Assembly: GCA_916613615.1 (NCBI GenBank)
Contig: OU744732.1
Span: 33,813,950-33,877,949 of the forward strand
Length of the DNA stretch: 64,000 bases
Reading direction: 5' to 3'
Origin: Steromphala cineraria
Taxonomy: Eukaryota > Mollusca > Gastropoda > Trochida > Trochidae
The translations under genes were made by a program, and so were the position numbers. The notes under the pieces were generated by a model that saw nothing but the letters and a program-made list of their open reading frames with translations, did not search any database and was not told the DNA's origin. Of the stretch, positions 12,401-22,701 are shown one piece after another (the first letter of the stretch is position 1; each line of letters opens with the position of its first letter).

Positions 12401-15400
12401 GGGCCACAGGGGCCCCACCCTAAAAAACTATTTTCATCTTCTTCTTCAGAACCATAGGGCCTAGAAAGCTGAAACTTTGTGTACAGACTCCTTGACTAGT
12501 GAGGATTATAAATTGTAGCTTTGGTGGACCTGTGACCCCTAATAAGGGTCAAAGGGGCCACACCCTAAAAAACTATTTTCATCTTCTTCTCCAGAACCAT
12601 AGGGCCCAGAAAGCTGAAACTTTGTGTACAGACTCCTTGGCTAGTGAGGATTATAAATTGTAGCTTTGGTGGCCCTGTGACCCCTTGTAAGGGCCACAGG
12701 GGCCACACCCTAAAAACCTATTTTCATCTTCTTCTCCAGAACCATAGGCCTAGAAAGCTGAAACTTTTGTGTACAGACTCCTTGACTAGTGAGGATTATG
12801 AAATGTAGCTTTGGTGACCCTGTTGTCCCCAATAAAGGCAACAGGAACGTCCTTCAAATCTTTTTTCATCTTCTTCTCCTGAAGTATAAGGCCTAGAAAA
12901 CTGAAACTTGTCGCCTATATACTTAATTGTATGATTTGTGACCCTGTGGCCTCTACTAAGGGGGAATCACATTGGCCACACTCTACAGCATAATTGATGA
13001 TGAAGCCTGATGAGCTACAGAGCCAATGGCTCTATTTTTTTAAAAAATTATAAAAATCATTTTGAAACTCATTTTATAATTTAATTTGAAATACATTGAT
13101 TTGTTTGGTAAATAGGAATGCAGTTTTATGTCAATTTTTAATTCTTTCAAAAAATCCATTTATTCAAGAACATGATATTTAATATTCAAATTTAATGATT
13201 TTCATTTGAATGTTCATAAATGGAACAAAATTTAATCCAAATATCCTCTCAACTTTCCAGGTAATCTATTACTCAACCAGTATTTATGAATCTGCGGAAC
13301 TAAGTGAAGAGAACTCCCAGTTTGCAACCCTTGGCACCGCGGTGGTTAACGTTCTCATGACGTTTTTCTCGGCCCTGATCATGGATAAAGCAGGGAGGCG
13401 GGTTCTATTGTTGATAGGACTTGGCGGGATGTTTATCTTTACAATAGTACTTACAGTTGCTCTCGTTTTTGAGGTTAGTGTTCGTCACGATAGTCTTACG
13501 TGTCTTTTATATTCCTTTATGAATATCACTACAGTATATTAGTAAAAATAAGAAATCCTGCAATAATGTTGATTCTGTCCTGCTGTATGACGGGAGCTTA
13601 TAGCTCACGTGAGATGCGCGCGCAGCCTATGACATCATTAGCACGCTACCTTCGACCGTGAAAGCACGGTCTGACATTTGGGGAAAGAAAACTCAATAGT
13701 TTTCTTCTCTATGAACTTTTTGAGTCTCCATAGATTTAAAACTGACAAATTTGTTTAAGAACGAACATTTCACTGCAAATTAGAGAACTGTCGATAATTT
13801 CAACAGTGAACTTGTGAACACGTGGTCAAGCCAAGCTACGTACCACGTGCGCCATTCACTATGGCGGAGAAACAAAATTCAAATGAATTTGACCTGGCAG
13901 CTGCTCTTGGTCTGGATAACCCAGAAATGAAAACCAAGCGTACAAGAAGCAATAAATCTCAAAGCCAAGCCTCTGAGAATAAACAGCAGAAAGTTTCGAC
14001 TGAAAGCTCAAATGTGTCGAAGACACCAATGTCGCAAAATGTGAATGAGCCCCAGCCTAGCACTTCTAGGGGGGTAGTGAACTCTGATAACATGAATGAA
14101 CTTCGTTCTGACATGATGAAATTGCATGAAAATTCCATGCAAGAACTCAAGAAACTTATTTCTGAAAGTCTATCACGACATGAGACAGCCGAGCCGGTTT
14201 CCGGCAGGAAGAGAAGGCATGTCAGTCAAAGTGACAGTGATGATAGTTTCATTCCTTCAGCTCAAAATACGCCTAGCGTTGACATTGATGAACTCTTAGA
14301 AGAGGAATTATTGGCTCCAGATGATAACACAGAAAACTCTGTGAACGTGGAGAATGATTTTGAAGAAGAGCTTGAAACTGAATATTCTGTTACTGACACC
14401 GTAAGCAAACCAGTTGGTGAAAAGGTTGCTAGCATCTTGGGGAATTTGTTTAACAAACAGATGCCAGAAGAGAAGTTGAAGGACATTTTTGAAAAATATC
14501 CCAGGCCGGTTAATCTTGAAGTTCACCTCCCAAGAGTAAACAAAGAAATTTGGTCGAAACTCAAACCTCAAACGAGGTCAAGAGATATCAAGTTACAGAA
14601 AACTCAGGATCGAGTTATCAAGGGTTCGTTTGCTGTAGCCAAGTTGACAGATGAACTTTTAGCTATGAAAAAGGATACTACTAAGCAAACATCTGAGAAT
14701 TTCAGTAAAGCTATCAAAATAGCAATGGACAGTTTGTCACTGCTTGGAAATGCAACCTTGGAGTTGTGTCACAGAAGAAGAGAGTCTCTCAAACCTGACT
14801 TGAACGTGAAGTTTAAGACTCTGTGTAGTTTGTCTCATAACGCAGATATTGGTTGTTCTAGGCAACTGTTTGGTGATGAACTGGGAAAAAGGGTGAAAGA
14901 CCTTAACGAAACGAACAAAATGGCGAGCCATGTTACCGGAGGCATTAACTACCGCCAGAACCAGAATCTACAGAGAAGTGGTCGTGGTCGCGGGTTTTAC
15001 CCAAACTACAAGAGGCCGTATGTCACTCCAAACAGGAAACCATACGGCAAAGGACCAGGGAAGAAATACTCCCAGAAGTAGGAGAAAAGGAAACACATGT
15101 GAAATCACAGGTGAGTACCATGTTTGATATCAATAAATATGAAAATGATTTGCAAACACAGTTAAGACAAAACCTTAAGCTTTTTAAGGGAGGTAAATTG
15201 AAAGATCATTTACAATTTTGGTACTCCATGACTTTAGACCAATATGTTTTACAAGCAATATCTGGAATTAAAATTGAATTCAATGACTTGCCAAGACAAA
15301 AAAGAGTACCTTTTCCCTATCAGTATGAAAATGAACAAAGACAGTTGATCACAAATGCTTTGAAAATTCTCTTGGATAAAGGCATTATTGAAGTTACAAA

Positions 15401-18400
15401 ACATGAAAATGGAGAATTCATCTCTAATATTTTTTCTAGAAATAAAAAAGATGGTGGTATAAGAATAATTTTGAATCTAAAAGATTTAAATGATGATGTG
15501 ACTTATCACCACTTTAAGATGGACACTCTGCTAAGTGCTCTTAACCTCATGTCACAAGGTTGTTATATGGCGTCAATAGACTGGAAAGACGCATATTTTT
15601 CAGTCCCAATCCATACCACACACAAAAAATTTCTAAAGTTTGAGTGGATGGGAGTTCTCTTTCAATTTACCTGCCTACCAAATGGTTTAGGTTCAGCACC
15701 AAGATTGTTTACAAAAATCACTAAAGTCTTATTTTCGGAACTCCGCAAATTAGGACACATGAATACATCATTTATTGATGACTGTTTTCTGGTAGGAGAT
15801 ACCATTAATGATTGTAAAGACAATGTCAGAGATACAATTGATTTCTCTATCAAAGCTGGTTTTACTGTGCATCCTGAAAAGTCAGTACTTTATCCATCTA
15901 CTAGCATGGTCTATCTTGGATTTCTTCTCAATTCAGAAACTATGACAGTTAAATTAACTGCGGCCAAAGCTATTAAACTGAGTAATGCATGTACCCAGCT
16001 GCTTTTGAAAACTCGTTTTACCATCAGAGAACTAGCCAAAGTGGTTGGTTATATGGTAGCAAGTTTCCCAGGAGTGATGTATGCACAGCTCTTTTACCGC
16101 AGATGTGATAATTTTAAGACTAAAGCTCTTAAACTTTCTAAAGGGAATTTTGATGAAAAAATTTCGTTGCCATGCAACTGTCGAGATGACTTACAATGGT
16201 GGATTGATCACATTGAGAAAGCTGAAAAGGCGATTCACTTTCCTACCCCATCAATCATTGTGCAGTCTGATGCTTCGAAAAAAGGTTGGGGGGGAGTGTT
16301 TGGAGAGAAAGTGACAGGTGGCAGCTGGTCACCAGATGAGCAAGATAAGCATATTAATGTACTGGAATTACTTGCAGCACAGTTCACTCTTCAATCATTA
16401 TGTAGCCAGATGTACAATACCCATATTAGAATTCAGATTGATAACTCAACTGCGGTCTCCTACATTAACTCTCAAGGGGGCAAAGTAGATGAGTTAAATG
16501 AAATTACAAGAAAAATTTTCTTGTGGGCTATTGATAGACATTTGATTGTCTCTGCTTGTCATATTCCTGGTATTAACAACACAACTGCAGATAGCTTGAG
16601 CAGAACAAGCCATGATAACATAGAATGGAGCTTAGACTCGAACATGTTCTCATATATCTGTAAAATTCTAGGACAGCCACATCTAGACTTGTTTGCATCC
16701 CGTTTAAATGCGAAATTGCCTATATATTATGCATTCAAACCTGATCCTTATGCAAAAGCAGTTGATGCTTTTTCAGTGACTTGGCCTAGACAATTACTTT
16801 ATTGTTTTCCCCCATTTTGTCTCATAGGGCGTGTGCTTGCAAAAATAGAAGCAGACAAGACTATGTGTATTTTAATTGTTCCATGGTGGACTACCCAGTT
16901 CTGGTTTTCCAAAATGATACGAATGTTGACAGACTTTCCTCTTGTTCTTCCCAGGTCAGAGAAGATCCTGTCACATCCCAGCAGACAAGCTGCAGACCTA
17001 CCAAGGCACAAGCTACTGGCAGTGCGGGTGTCAGGGGAACATACACAATGTACAGACTTTCACAACAAGCTAAGGACATTATCGCTGCATCATGGAGAGA
17101 CAGTACTAAAAAACAGTATTCATCCTACATCAGGAGGTGGTTTTCATACTGTTTTGAAAGGCATTGTGATCCCTTTTCACCTAGTATAAATGTGATTATA
17201 GAGTTTCTAACTATGCTGTTTAGTTCAGGACTACAATACAGTGCAGTGAATACTGCACGATCGGCACTCTCAAGTCTGATCATTATAGACAACAAACCAG
17301 TTGGAACATTACCTATTGTGATTAGGTTTATGCGTGGAGTATTCAACCTCCGCCCCTCACTGCCTCGTAACAACGTAACTTGGGACACTAACTTGCTTCT
17401 GAGATGTTTACAGAGAATGTCTCCTGTGAAAGAACTTTCACTAAAGAAACTGTCATTAAAGCTACTTGTTTTGTTTGCATTATTAAGTGGTCAGAGGATT
17501 CAGACACTTTCGTTATTGGATCTTAAGAACATTACTTGTACCCCAGGAGCTCTGAAGATAAGAGTTGGGGACTTACTGAAACAGACTCGACCTGGTTATC
17601 ACTTAAGTGAAATAGTGATTAAGGCTTTCCCTCCAGATAGGAGGTTGTGTATTCTCAAGGTTTTTAACGAATACATCAAGAGGACAAAGGTGCTTCGAGG
17701 AAAAAACACTCAGTTGTTTATTAGTTATGTTAAACCATGCAAAGCAGTATCCAAGGATACCTTATCGAGATGGATTAGGACAATTTTGGTTCTTGCAGGG
17801 ATAGACATGAACATTTTTGTGCCACATAGTATTAGGTCTGCAACCTGCACTTCAGCTCTAAGAGCAAAGGTTCCTATTAAGACTATTCTACAAACTGCAG
17901 GTTGGTCTGGCGAATCAACTTTTGCTCGATATTATCGCAAACCAATTGACAAGTCTGGTTTGTTTGGACTGAAAATTCTAGATCAAGTATGAACTTTGTA
18001 TTATGTGTATGCACTTTGTTGTGTGCAAGCTGAGAACACATTTCGTGACAAATATTCTGTCAATTTACTTGTATTATTTTACACTAGTGAAGTGTTATCT
18101 ATGACTATTGAAAATTCTCAAAATACATCTGACTACTGTATAGGATCACTCTTAACCACCATAGCCTCAGTATCAATGGCTAAGACGAAGTGAGAAAAAT
18201 GATATGTTGAACATCGTAATTTGATGGATGATTTATTTTTGAACTTAAGTCACAAAGTATGTGCAACAAGTTATGTCTTAATTTACATGGAAGTAGAACA
18301 AGTGATTATGGTTCATATGTTGTCAACAGATTGCAATTAACATGCTTTGTAGTCATATGTTGCAATTATAGATATCAAGCTGAATTTTATTTTGGTGCAA

Positions 18401-21400
18401 TTCTTATAATTGTTGAAAGGTTGACCACTTGACTAGTCCACAGACAGTCTTAAGTTTTTATAAGTTAAGGACATTCCTTTTACCCAGGGTTATATTGATG
18501 CTCTGGCCTCTGTGGTGTACCCAAATTGATTTGTCATTAAACTTTTTTCAATTTACTCCTCTTTTCGTGGTCACTACTTTGAACTTCTCACGTGAGCTAT
18601 AAGCTCCCGTCATACAGCAGGACAGAATTAGAAAATTAAACGAAACTTACCTGTAAGGTGAAGTTTGATTGTAATTCTGTCTTGCTGTTGACGAGCTTAG
18701 AGGTCACGTGCCCACCCTGCCTCTCCCTGGTTTGCCTTGTTTGGCATGGTTGTCTGGTTCTTCTGACCAGTACTAGTGACCACTCAACTTTAAACAATGA
18801 TGTCATAGGCTGCGCGCGCATCTCACGTGACCTCTAAGCTCGTCAACAGCAAGACAGAATTACAATCAAACTTCACCTTACAGGTAAGTTTCGTTTAATT
18901 TTCTAATTAAACCTCATATATCTTAAAGGGGCAGTAGCACATGTTTAGGGGAGATTATAAGATGATGTCAGGAAAATGAAAATTAATTGTTCCAATTGAA
19001 AGTAAATGTATTTAAACTAAATAGAGCAGTAATGATCCTAATATATATTGTGAAGTTTAGTCATGCCATTTCTTTTTCTTATACAAAATGAATTAAAGGT
19101 GTTCACACAAAATGGCCGCCAATGGATTTTATGTGAATCTTCATACTTTGTCCTCTGACTAAGGATGATTGGTTTGTGTATTTAGATTTTTGACACTGTC
19201 AAAATGATAAATTTAGCATCAACTTACATTTATCAGTGAAACATTTAAAATAAAATTATCAAAAAAATGTGCTACTGCCCCTTTAATCTCTTTACAGAAA
19301 ACAAAGTATAAGATATTCTTTATGATCTGTAACTTGTATACTGTATAATATATATATTAATTGTTTAGTATTGTTTGTGTTCATATTATACCGTTTTTGC
19401 AAAATTAAGATTTTGCCAATTTCATATATACAGGTAATTAAAAAGTTAATGCATCAATGCATTACTTCCTTCCAATGTTTTAGAATCAGCTTTAAAAGCT
19501 GAATATGTAGATAATTGCCAAGTAACTAAGGTCATAGGTTATTTCAATGCAGATTGTTTGTGATAAGTAGAGGGGTAACAATATGGGAGGGTTGCGATAC
19601 AATACTTTATCATATATATCTATCAATAATTTTGGGTCTTTTGCATGTGTGATAGAGGTAAAGACACAGCACCCATATTGCCACCCGGTCCGCAAATCCA
19701 TATCAGACATATCAGACCGGTCCGCAGTATCGTTACACCTCTAGGAGAAAATATATAATCAGTGCAATATCTATATATGAAATTTGACATGCATTATTCC
19801 TTTAAATTCGAGCATTTGAGAAGAACTTTTCCTTTTCTCTTCCAGAGTCAGTATAGCTGGTTGTCCTATGTGTGTATAGCAGCTGTCGTCTTCTATATAG
19901 TCTCCTTCGCCCTTGGACCAGGTACTTGAAATATTAAAATATTAAGATTTATTTCCAACAAGGGTAGTCATATCAGGGTTCACATTTTTCATATGATGCA
20001 CGAGGGCAACATATCACTTTTTCATTGTGGCTTCATGTTATAAACAATCATTTGATGTCATGGTTCCCTGATACTGTTGCATTTTTAGGGGTCGTCGGCA
20101 TCTAGTCCAGCTACTCTCAGAAGTAGATTTTGAGTAATTACTTTAATTTCGAACGATGTTGATAAATTAAGAATCATATTTATGCCTATGACATACCATG
20201 TTTACGACACTTGTGCCTGAAATATCTGTATATCTCTCAATCTCGCTTGGAAAATACTTATATTAATGCACTTGTGGCATAAATATGGTATTATATGTCA
20301 TGAAATCTTATATAATATCCTCTATTATTTCTCACTATTTTGATTTCTTATCCTTTGGACCAAAAAAGTTTGAATAAAAAGGGGAAAGTGTGAATTCATA
20401 AAAATAAATTCTGGTATTGATTAACCTTTTGGAGTAATTAAATATCTGGATCGAAGACCTCATCACTGAAAGGATTTTACATTTGAACAAACAACATGTT
20501 TAATATACTACGCAACAATAGTTTAGACTCATCATCAAAGGATGCTATGAAATTGTAGTGTTGGTGTGAAGGTAAAATTTATTTTCCTTTTTCAAACCTC
20601 AACTTATTACCAATGTGTCATGCATTTGTCATTAATCGATCTTGATTAACACGTCTTTCATGAAAGTTATTTGACAAATGCTCAGGAAAAGTCCATGGAC
20701 TTTGTCGAAAAGGCACTTTTCACTGAGTCTAAACTTTTGTCTTGTAGTATAAGAAAAGGGTTAAATTCATATGTAAAAAAAAATATCGAAATCGAAAACC
20801 TTAAAATTGATTTTAGCCAGTGTGTGAAAAATGTATTATCAATGAATAATTTCTCCAACTGAAAACATTTCTTGTGCAGGCGCTATCCCATGGCTTATAG
20901 TGGCCGAGTTATTTGCTCAAGGACCTCGGTCAGGGGCGGTCAGTATAGCTGTTGGGGTCAATTGGCTAGCCAACTTCTCCGTCGGGTTGATATTTCCTCA
21001 TCTTCAGGTAAAGGCTTTTTTATCTCCTTTCATCGACTAATATAAACTTCTGTTTTTTAAACGTTATAAGGCTTGCAGATAACTTTCATTTTATTTTGTA
21101 TCATCCTGTCTCAGGATACGAGCGTTACGTTAACTCCACTAATCTGTACCCTGGGCTTAGCAGCTAGATTCGCTCGCGCAGCCTGACTTGAGATATAGCC
21201 AATCAAATAATTTTTTCGCCACCTTCTCCATAAAATTTCAACGAGAAAATGAATTGATTGGCTGTATTCCAAATCGGGCCGCACGAGCGAATCTAGCTTC
21301 TGAGCCCAGGGTACAGATTAGTGGAGTTCGTACCCTGAGACAGGATGATTTTATATCAATTTTGTTTCTTAACTTAAATTTCTGAAGATTAATGATTATT

Positions 21401-21838
21401 TAATTTTTATATAATTTTATATCTTAGAATAATAATCAACAAGGAAGATTATTTTATGGATAATCAACTTCTTTATTCTTTGTAAGCGACGTTTGGACAT
21501 AGATCCTAATGTCGTTATCAAGCAAGTGATGTGTAGGGCTTTGAACATGTCTTAGGACGTGGAAAAGGTGTCATATAAATATCCACATTATTATGATTTT
21601 CATGCTGAAATGAAATTATGTTATGTTTCAGAGTGCAATCAAAGAATATTCATTCGTCCCATTCGCCAGTCTTCTTCTTCTTTTCTTCCTCTTCACTTTG
21701 TTCAAAGTTCCTGAGACGAAGGGTAAAACAGTTGAGGAGATCACTCACCTGTTTAAATCTAACATCGACAAGCTTCACATCAAGGATATCGAGGTGTCCG
21801 ACCCAAATGACTCGGACGGGCTGATACAGAGCAGTTGA
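6424..21838 (+). CDS. SLC2A: Facilitative glucose transporter (SLC2A/GLUT family), 12 exons, complete
   Basis: Plasma-membrane hexose uniporter of the major facilitator superfamily. Exons: 6424-6510, 7440-7538, 8327-8487, 9063-9187, 10047-10217, 10809-10916, 11263-11351, 11495-11593, 13261-13473, 19846-19921, 20880-21007, 21632-21838. That is 1563 nt, 520 aa, all GT-AG, phases consistent. Landmarks: [10 protein letters not shown] in TM1; glycosylation site N69 (FYNVT) in the first outer loop; NKYGRK (loop 2-3); PMYLSEIAP and LRG; PESPRF near 232-237; [10 protein letters not shown] in TM7 (303-312); DKAGRR (loop 8-9); GPGAIPW (408-414); PETKGK at the end of TM12. The layout is that of class I GLUTs, but the TM7 'QLS' is QLA. 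The chosen ATG has a strong context (aaaATGG) and follows the ChoRE-like site. Introns 8, 9 and 11 carry a tandem-repeat element, a DIRS retrotransposon plus MITE, and another MITE. No disabling change is seen. Which vertebrate GLUT it is closest to cannot be settled by eye. Confidence 0.95.
9353..9946. repeat. Degenerate MITE-like inverted/direct repeats in SLC2A intron 4
   Basis: A motif 'tcatgaaatgtgaatccaacctctgtt' in pieces near 9377-9405 recurs directly near 9535-9565 and inverted near 9908-9940 (aacagaggctagatcaaca). The ends resemble those of the element at 61084-61688 (ccacagaggc...cctctgtt). It is probably a decayed copy of a related non-autonomous transposon. Confidence 0.4.
9992..10003 (+). 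other. Candidate 12-nt alternative microexon of SLC2A
   Basis: GTGTTAATACAG lies between a CAG acceptor preceded by a short T-run and a GTAAGC donor. It copies the start of exon 5 (GTGTAAACACAG), 43 bp downstream. If included between exons 4 and 5 it keeps the frame and adds four residues (GVNT) next to the native GVNT. No transcript evidence is available, so it may be a non-functional duplication. Confidence 0.35.
11742..13026. mobile_element. Non-autonomous element made of a GTCC microsatellite plus about eight 145-bp tandem repeats
   Basis: The ends are short inverted repeats, agctcatctgg (11742) and cctgatgagct (ending 13026). A (CCGT)n-type tract at 11791-11837 is followed by units whose landmark 'ttctccagaacca' recurs at 11861, 12006, 12152, 12297, 12442, 12587, 12732 and 12874, a step of 142-146 bp. 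Units 2 and 4 share variants (cctaggaagctgaaacgttg), suggesting a two-unit higher-order period. No open frame. It occupies SLC2A intron 8. This type of repeat is, to my knowledge, common in bivalve genomes. Confidence 0.85.
13572..13639 (+). repeat. DIRS left inverted terminal repeat
   Basis: Begins attctgtcctgctgtatgac and ends gcctatgacatcatt. It is the imperfect inverse of 18796-18860. Its outer 42 bp are exactly complementary to 18587-18628 of the ICR. It contains a CACGTG E-box. Confidence 0.9.
13861..15081 (+). CDS. DIRS ORF1, gag-like protein
   Basis: The frame is open from 13822. I prefer the ATG at 13861 (cactATGG context), giving 406 aa. The N-terminal third is polar and rich in Ser/Asn/Gln, followed by an acidic stretch (DELLEEELL and similar). 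A helical middle follows, and the C-terminus is strongly basic and Gly/Arg/Tyr-rich ([15 protein letters not shown]), as expected of a nucleic-acid-binding Gag. No CCHC knuckle is seen. It lies between the left ITR and the RT frame, 17 bp before the latter opens. It is assigned by position and composition; DIRS Gag sequences are poorly conserved. Confidence 0.8.
   Translation: MAEKQNSNEFDLAAALGLDNPEMKTKRTRSNKSQSQASENKQQKVSTESSNVSKTPMSQNVNEPQPSTSRGVVNSDNMNELRSDMMKLHENSMQELKKLISESLSRHETAEPVSGRKRRHVSQSDSDDSFIPSAQNTPSVDIDELLEEELLAPDDNTENSVNVENDFEEELETEYSVTDTVSKPVGEKVASILGNLFNKQMPEEKLKDIFEKYPRPVNLEVHLPRVNKEIWSKLKPQTRSRDIKLQKTQDRVIKGSFAVAKLTDELLAMKKDTTKQTSENFSKAIKIAMDSLSLLGNATLELCHRRRESLKPDLNVKFKTLCSLSHNADIGCSRQLFGDELGKRVKDLNETNKMASHVTGGINYRQNQNLQRSGRGRGFYPNYKRPYVTPNRKPYGKGPGKKYSQK
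15120..17189 (+). CDS. DIRS ORF2, reverse transcriptase / RNase H with C-terminal methyltransferase-like region
   Basis: The frame is open from 15099; the ATG at 15120 is the second in-frame choice. The RT core has [39 protein letters not shown] and the catalytic box SFIDD (15768-15782). RNase H follows with [11 protein letters not shown] (catalytic Asp at 16269), [18 protein letters not shown] and NTTADSLSR. The C-terminal part ([32 protein letters not shown]) corresponds in position to the Dam-like methyltransferase domain described for DIRS elements, though the usual DPPY-type motif appears as FPPF. The last 142 nt overlap the recombinase start, or 388 nt of its open frame. Confidence 0.92.
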   Translation: MFDINKYENDLQTQLRQNLKLFKGGKLKDHLQFWYSMTLDQYVLQAISGIKIEFNDLPRQKRVPFPYQYENEQRQLITNALKILLDKGIIEVTKHENGEFISNIFSRNKKDGGIRIILNLKDLNDDVTYHHFKMDTLLSALNLMSQGCYMASIDWKDAYFSVPIHTTHKKFLKFEWMGVLFQFTCLPNGLGSAPRLFTKITKVLFSELRKLGHMNTSFIDDCFLVGDTINDCKDNVRDTIDFSIKAGFTVHPEKSVLYPSTSMVYLGFLLNSETMTVKLTAAKAIKLSNACTQLLLKTRFTIRELAKVVGYMVASFPGVMYAQLFYRRCDNFKTKALKLSKGNFDEKISLPCNCRDDLQWWIDHIEKAEKAIHFPTPSIIVQSDASKKGWGGVFGEKVTGGSWSPDEQDKHINVLELLAAQFTLQSLCSQMYNTHIRIQIDNSTAVSYINSQGGKVDELNEITRKIFLWAIDRHLIVSACHIPGINNTTADSLSRTSHDNIEWSLDSNMFSYICKILGQPHLDLFASRLNAKLPIYYAFKPDPYAKAVDAFSVTWPRQLLYCFPPFCLIGRVLAKIEADKTMCILIVPWWTTQFWFSKMIRMLTDFPLVLPRSEKILSHPSRQAADLPRHKLLAVRVSGEHTQCTDFHNKLRTLSLHHGETVLKNSIHPTSGGGFHTVLKGIVIPFHLV
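17048..17992 (+). CDS. DIRS ORF3, tyrosine recombinase
   Basis: Tyrosine recombinase that inserts the circular DNA copy in place of an integrase. The frame is open from 16802; I take the ATG at 17048 because conserved sequence begins there. An N-terminal SAM-like core-binding region ([17 protein letters not shown]) is followed by the catalytic domain. That domain has Arg in SGQRIQTL (17495), His and Arg in HSIRSA (17825 and 17834), Trp in GWSGEST, and the nucleophile Tyr in FARYYRK. The R...HxxR...W...Y set is complete. It overlaps ORF2 in another frame, as is usual in DIRS elements. A non-AUG or translationally coupled start upstream cannot be excluded. Confidence 0.92.
   Translation: MYRLSQQAKDIIAASWRDSTKKQYSSYIRRWFSYCFERHCDPFSPSINVIIEFLTMLFSSGLQYSAVNTARSALSSLIIIDNKPVGTLPIVIRFMRGVFNLRPSLPRNNVTWDTNLLLRCLQRMSPVKELSLKKLSLKLLVLFALLSGQRIQTLSLLDLKNITCTPGALKIRVGDLLKQTRPGYHLSEIVIKAFPPDRRLCILKVFNEYIKRTKVLRGKNTQLFISYVKPCKAVSKDTLSRWIRTILVLAGIDMNIFVPHSIRSATCTSALRAKVPIKTILQTAGWSGESTFARYYRKPIDKSGLFGLKILDQV
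18587..18710 (+). repeat. DIRS internal complementary region (ICR)
   Basis: Bases 18587-18628 are the exact reverse complement of the left terminus 13572-13613. Bases 18626-18710 are the exact reverse complement of the right terminus 18824-18908. The two halves meet at AATT. This is the template-like junction used in the accepted model of DIRS circle formation. Confidence 0.92.
18796..18908 (+). repeat. DIRS right inverted terminal repeat with 48-nt extension
   Basis: Bases 18796-18860 mirror the left ITR (aatgatgtcataggctgcgc...). Bases 18861-18908 extend beyond it and are matched only in the ICR. The element ends at ...ttttctaATT, sharing ATT with the left end. Confidence 0.9.
18927..19282 (+). 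mobile_element. TTAA-flanked MITE, copy 1 (AGGGGCAGTAGCAC family)
   Basis: 356 bp with ends AGGGGCAGTAGCAC / GTGCTACTGCCCCT and TTAA on both sides (18923-18926, 19283-19286). The internal family motif is ggtgttcacacaaaatggcc. It lies 18 bp from the DIRS right end, inside SLC2A intron 9. The TTAA target suggests a piggyBac-type parent, but the AGG- ends are not the usual CCY start, so the superfamily is uncertain. Confidence 0.88.
21101..21348. mobile_element. Fold-back MITE in SLC2A intron 11
   Basis: Arms of about 75 bp. The left arm runs tcatcctgtctcagg, then ctccactaatctgtaccctg and tagattcgctcg. It is mirrored by the right arm 21270-21348. The loop is about 90 bp. The left arm carries a short insertion (cgttacgtt). 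No coding potential. Confidence 0.8.
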
Positions 21839-21887
21839 AAACATTATAGAATGATATCATAATACCCTTTATCAATTTTTTACCTTG

Positions 21888-22400
21888 AGCAATATATCAC
21901 ATAATTGGTTGTAAATAGCATTTATAGAATAAATCATCTTGCTCTTTTAAAAAAAGTCATAAAAGATAAAATAGAAATACTATTACAAAAATATTTTCCT
22001 TTTTTTGACTATTTTAGTATTTTCTCAAAAGAGTTTTCTTATACATATGTATTTGACATACTTTTTTATTTATTAGCAATGGATCACATAATTGGATGAA
22101 AATAGCATATATAGAATAAATCATCTTGCTCTTTTAAAACAAGTCATAAAAGATAAAATAGAAATACTACCGGTTTTACAAAAAAATATTTTCCTTTTAT
22201 TTACTATTTCAGTATACATATATATTTGACTTTTTTTTTTCATGACCAATGGATCACATAGTTGGATAAATTATAGAATAAATCATCTTTCTTTTTTAAA
22301 ACAATTATTCATAATACATGGATGAGTCACAGAAATACTAATACAAAAAAAATCCTTTTTATTGACTTGTTTAGAATGTTCTCAAAAGAATTTTCTTTTA
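21888..22400 (+). repeat. Triplicated 3'-UTR segment with three AATAAA signals
   Basis: Immediately downstream of the SLC2A stop, a segment of about 170-187 bp (aattgg...tagaataaatcatctt...) occurs three times, starting near 21901, 22088 and 22258. Each copy carries AATAAA (21928, 22115, 22277), giving alternative poly(A) sites. The third copy is the most diverged. Confidence 0.8.
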
Positions 22401-22701
22401 CTTAAATACTTGACATAAATGATTAGGGATGTATATTATTTTTAGCATGATAAGTCATGATCTATTTATTTAAGGACAATGATAAAGCACTATTAAAATC
22501 AAATACATTCATTTCTTGCTTAATTTTGTCATGTATGTTAAAGATAGATATTGAATGATTGAGACAATATTTTACAGAATAATTACTATGAACCACATCT
22601 TTTATGTGTCCATTATGAGAACAGAGTCAAACTGTTGTTCTCATATAATTTCTTTATGTGTGTGTACAGGTTAAATTTTCATCATATAAATCCACTTACC
22701 A
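22401..22701. other. AT-rich spacer downstream of SLC2A, nothing recognised
   Basis: A/T-rich sequence without coding potential. It lies between the triplicated poly(A)-signal repeat and the SINE-like insertion. Confidence 0.5.

Larger units (their letters stand above)
13572..18908 (+). mobile_element. DIRS-type retrotransposon (tyrosine-recombinase order), apparently complete
   Basis: It has all hallmarks of DIRS elements: a gag-like ORF, reverse transcriptase/RNase H, an overlapping tyrosine recombinase, inverted terminal repeats and an internal complementary region (ICR). Left ITR 13572-13639; right ITR 18796-18860 with an extension to 18908; ICR 18587-18710. The ICR is the complement of the left end (13572-13613) fused to the complement of the right end (18824-18908), as expected of a circle junction. 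The shared junction triplet is ATT, at 13572 and 18906, and there is no target-site duplication, as in the family. It is inserted in sense orientation in SLC2A intron 9. Intact ORFs suggest recent activity. Confidence 0.93.
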
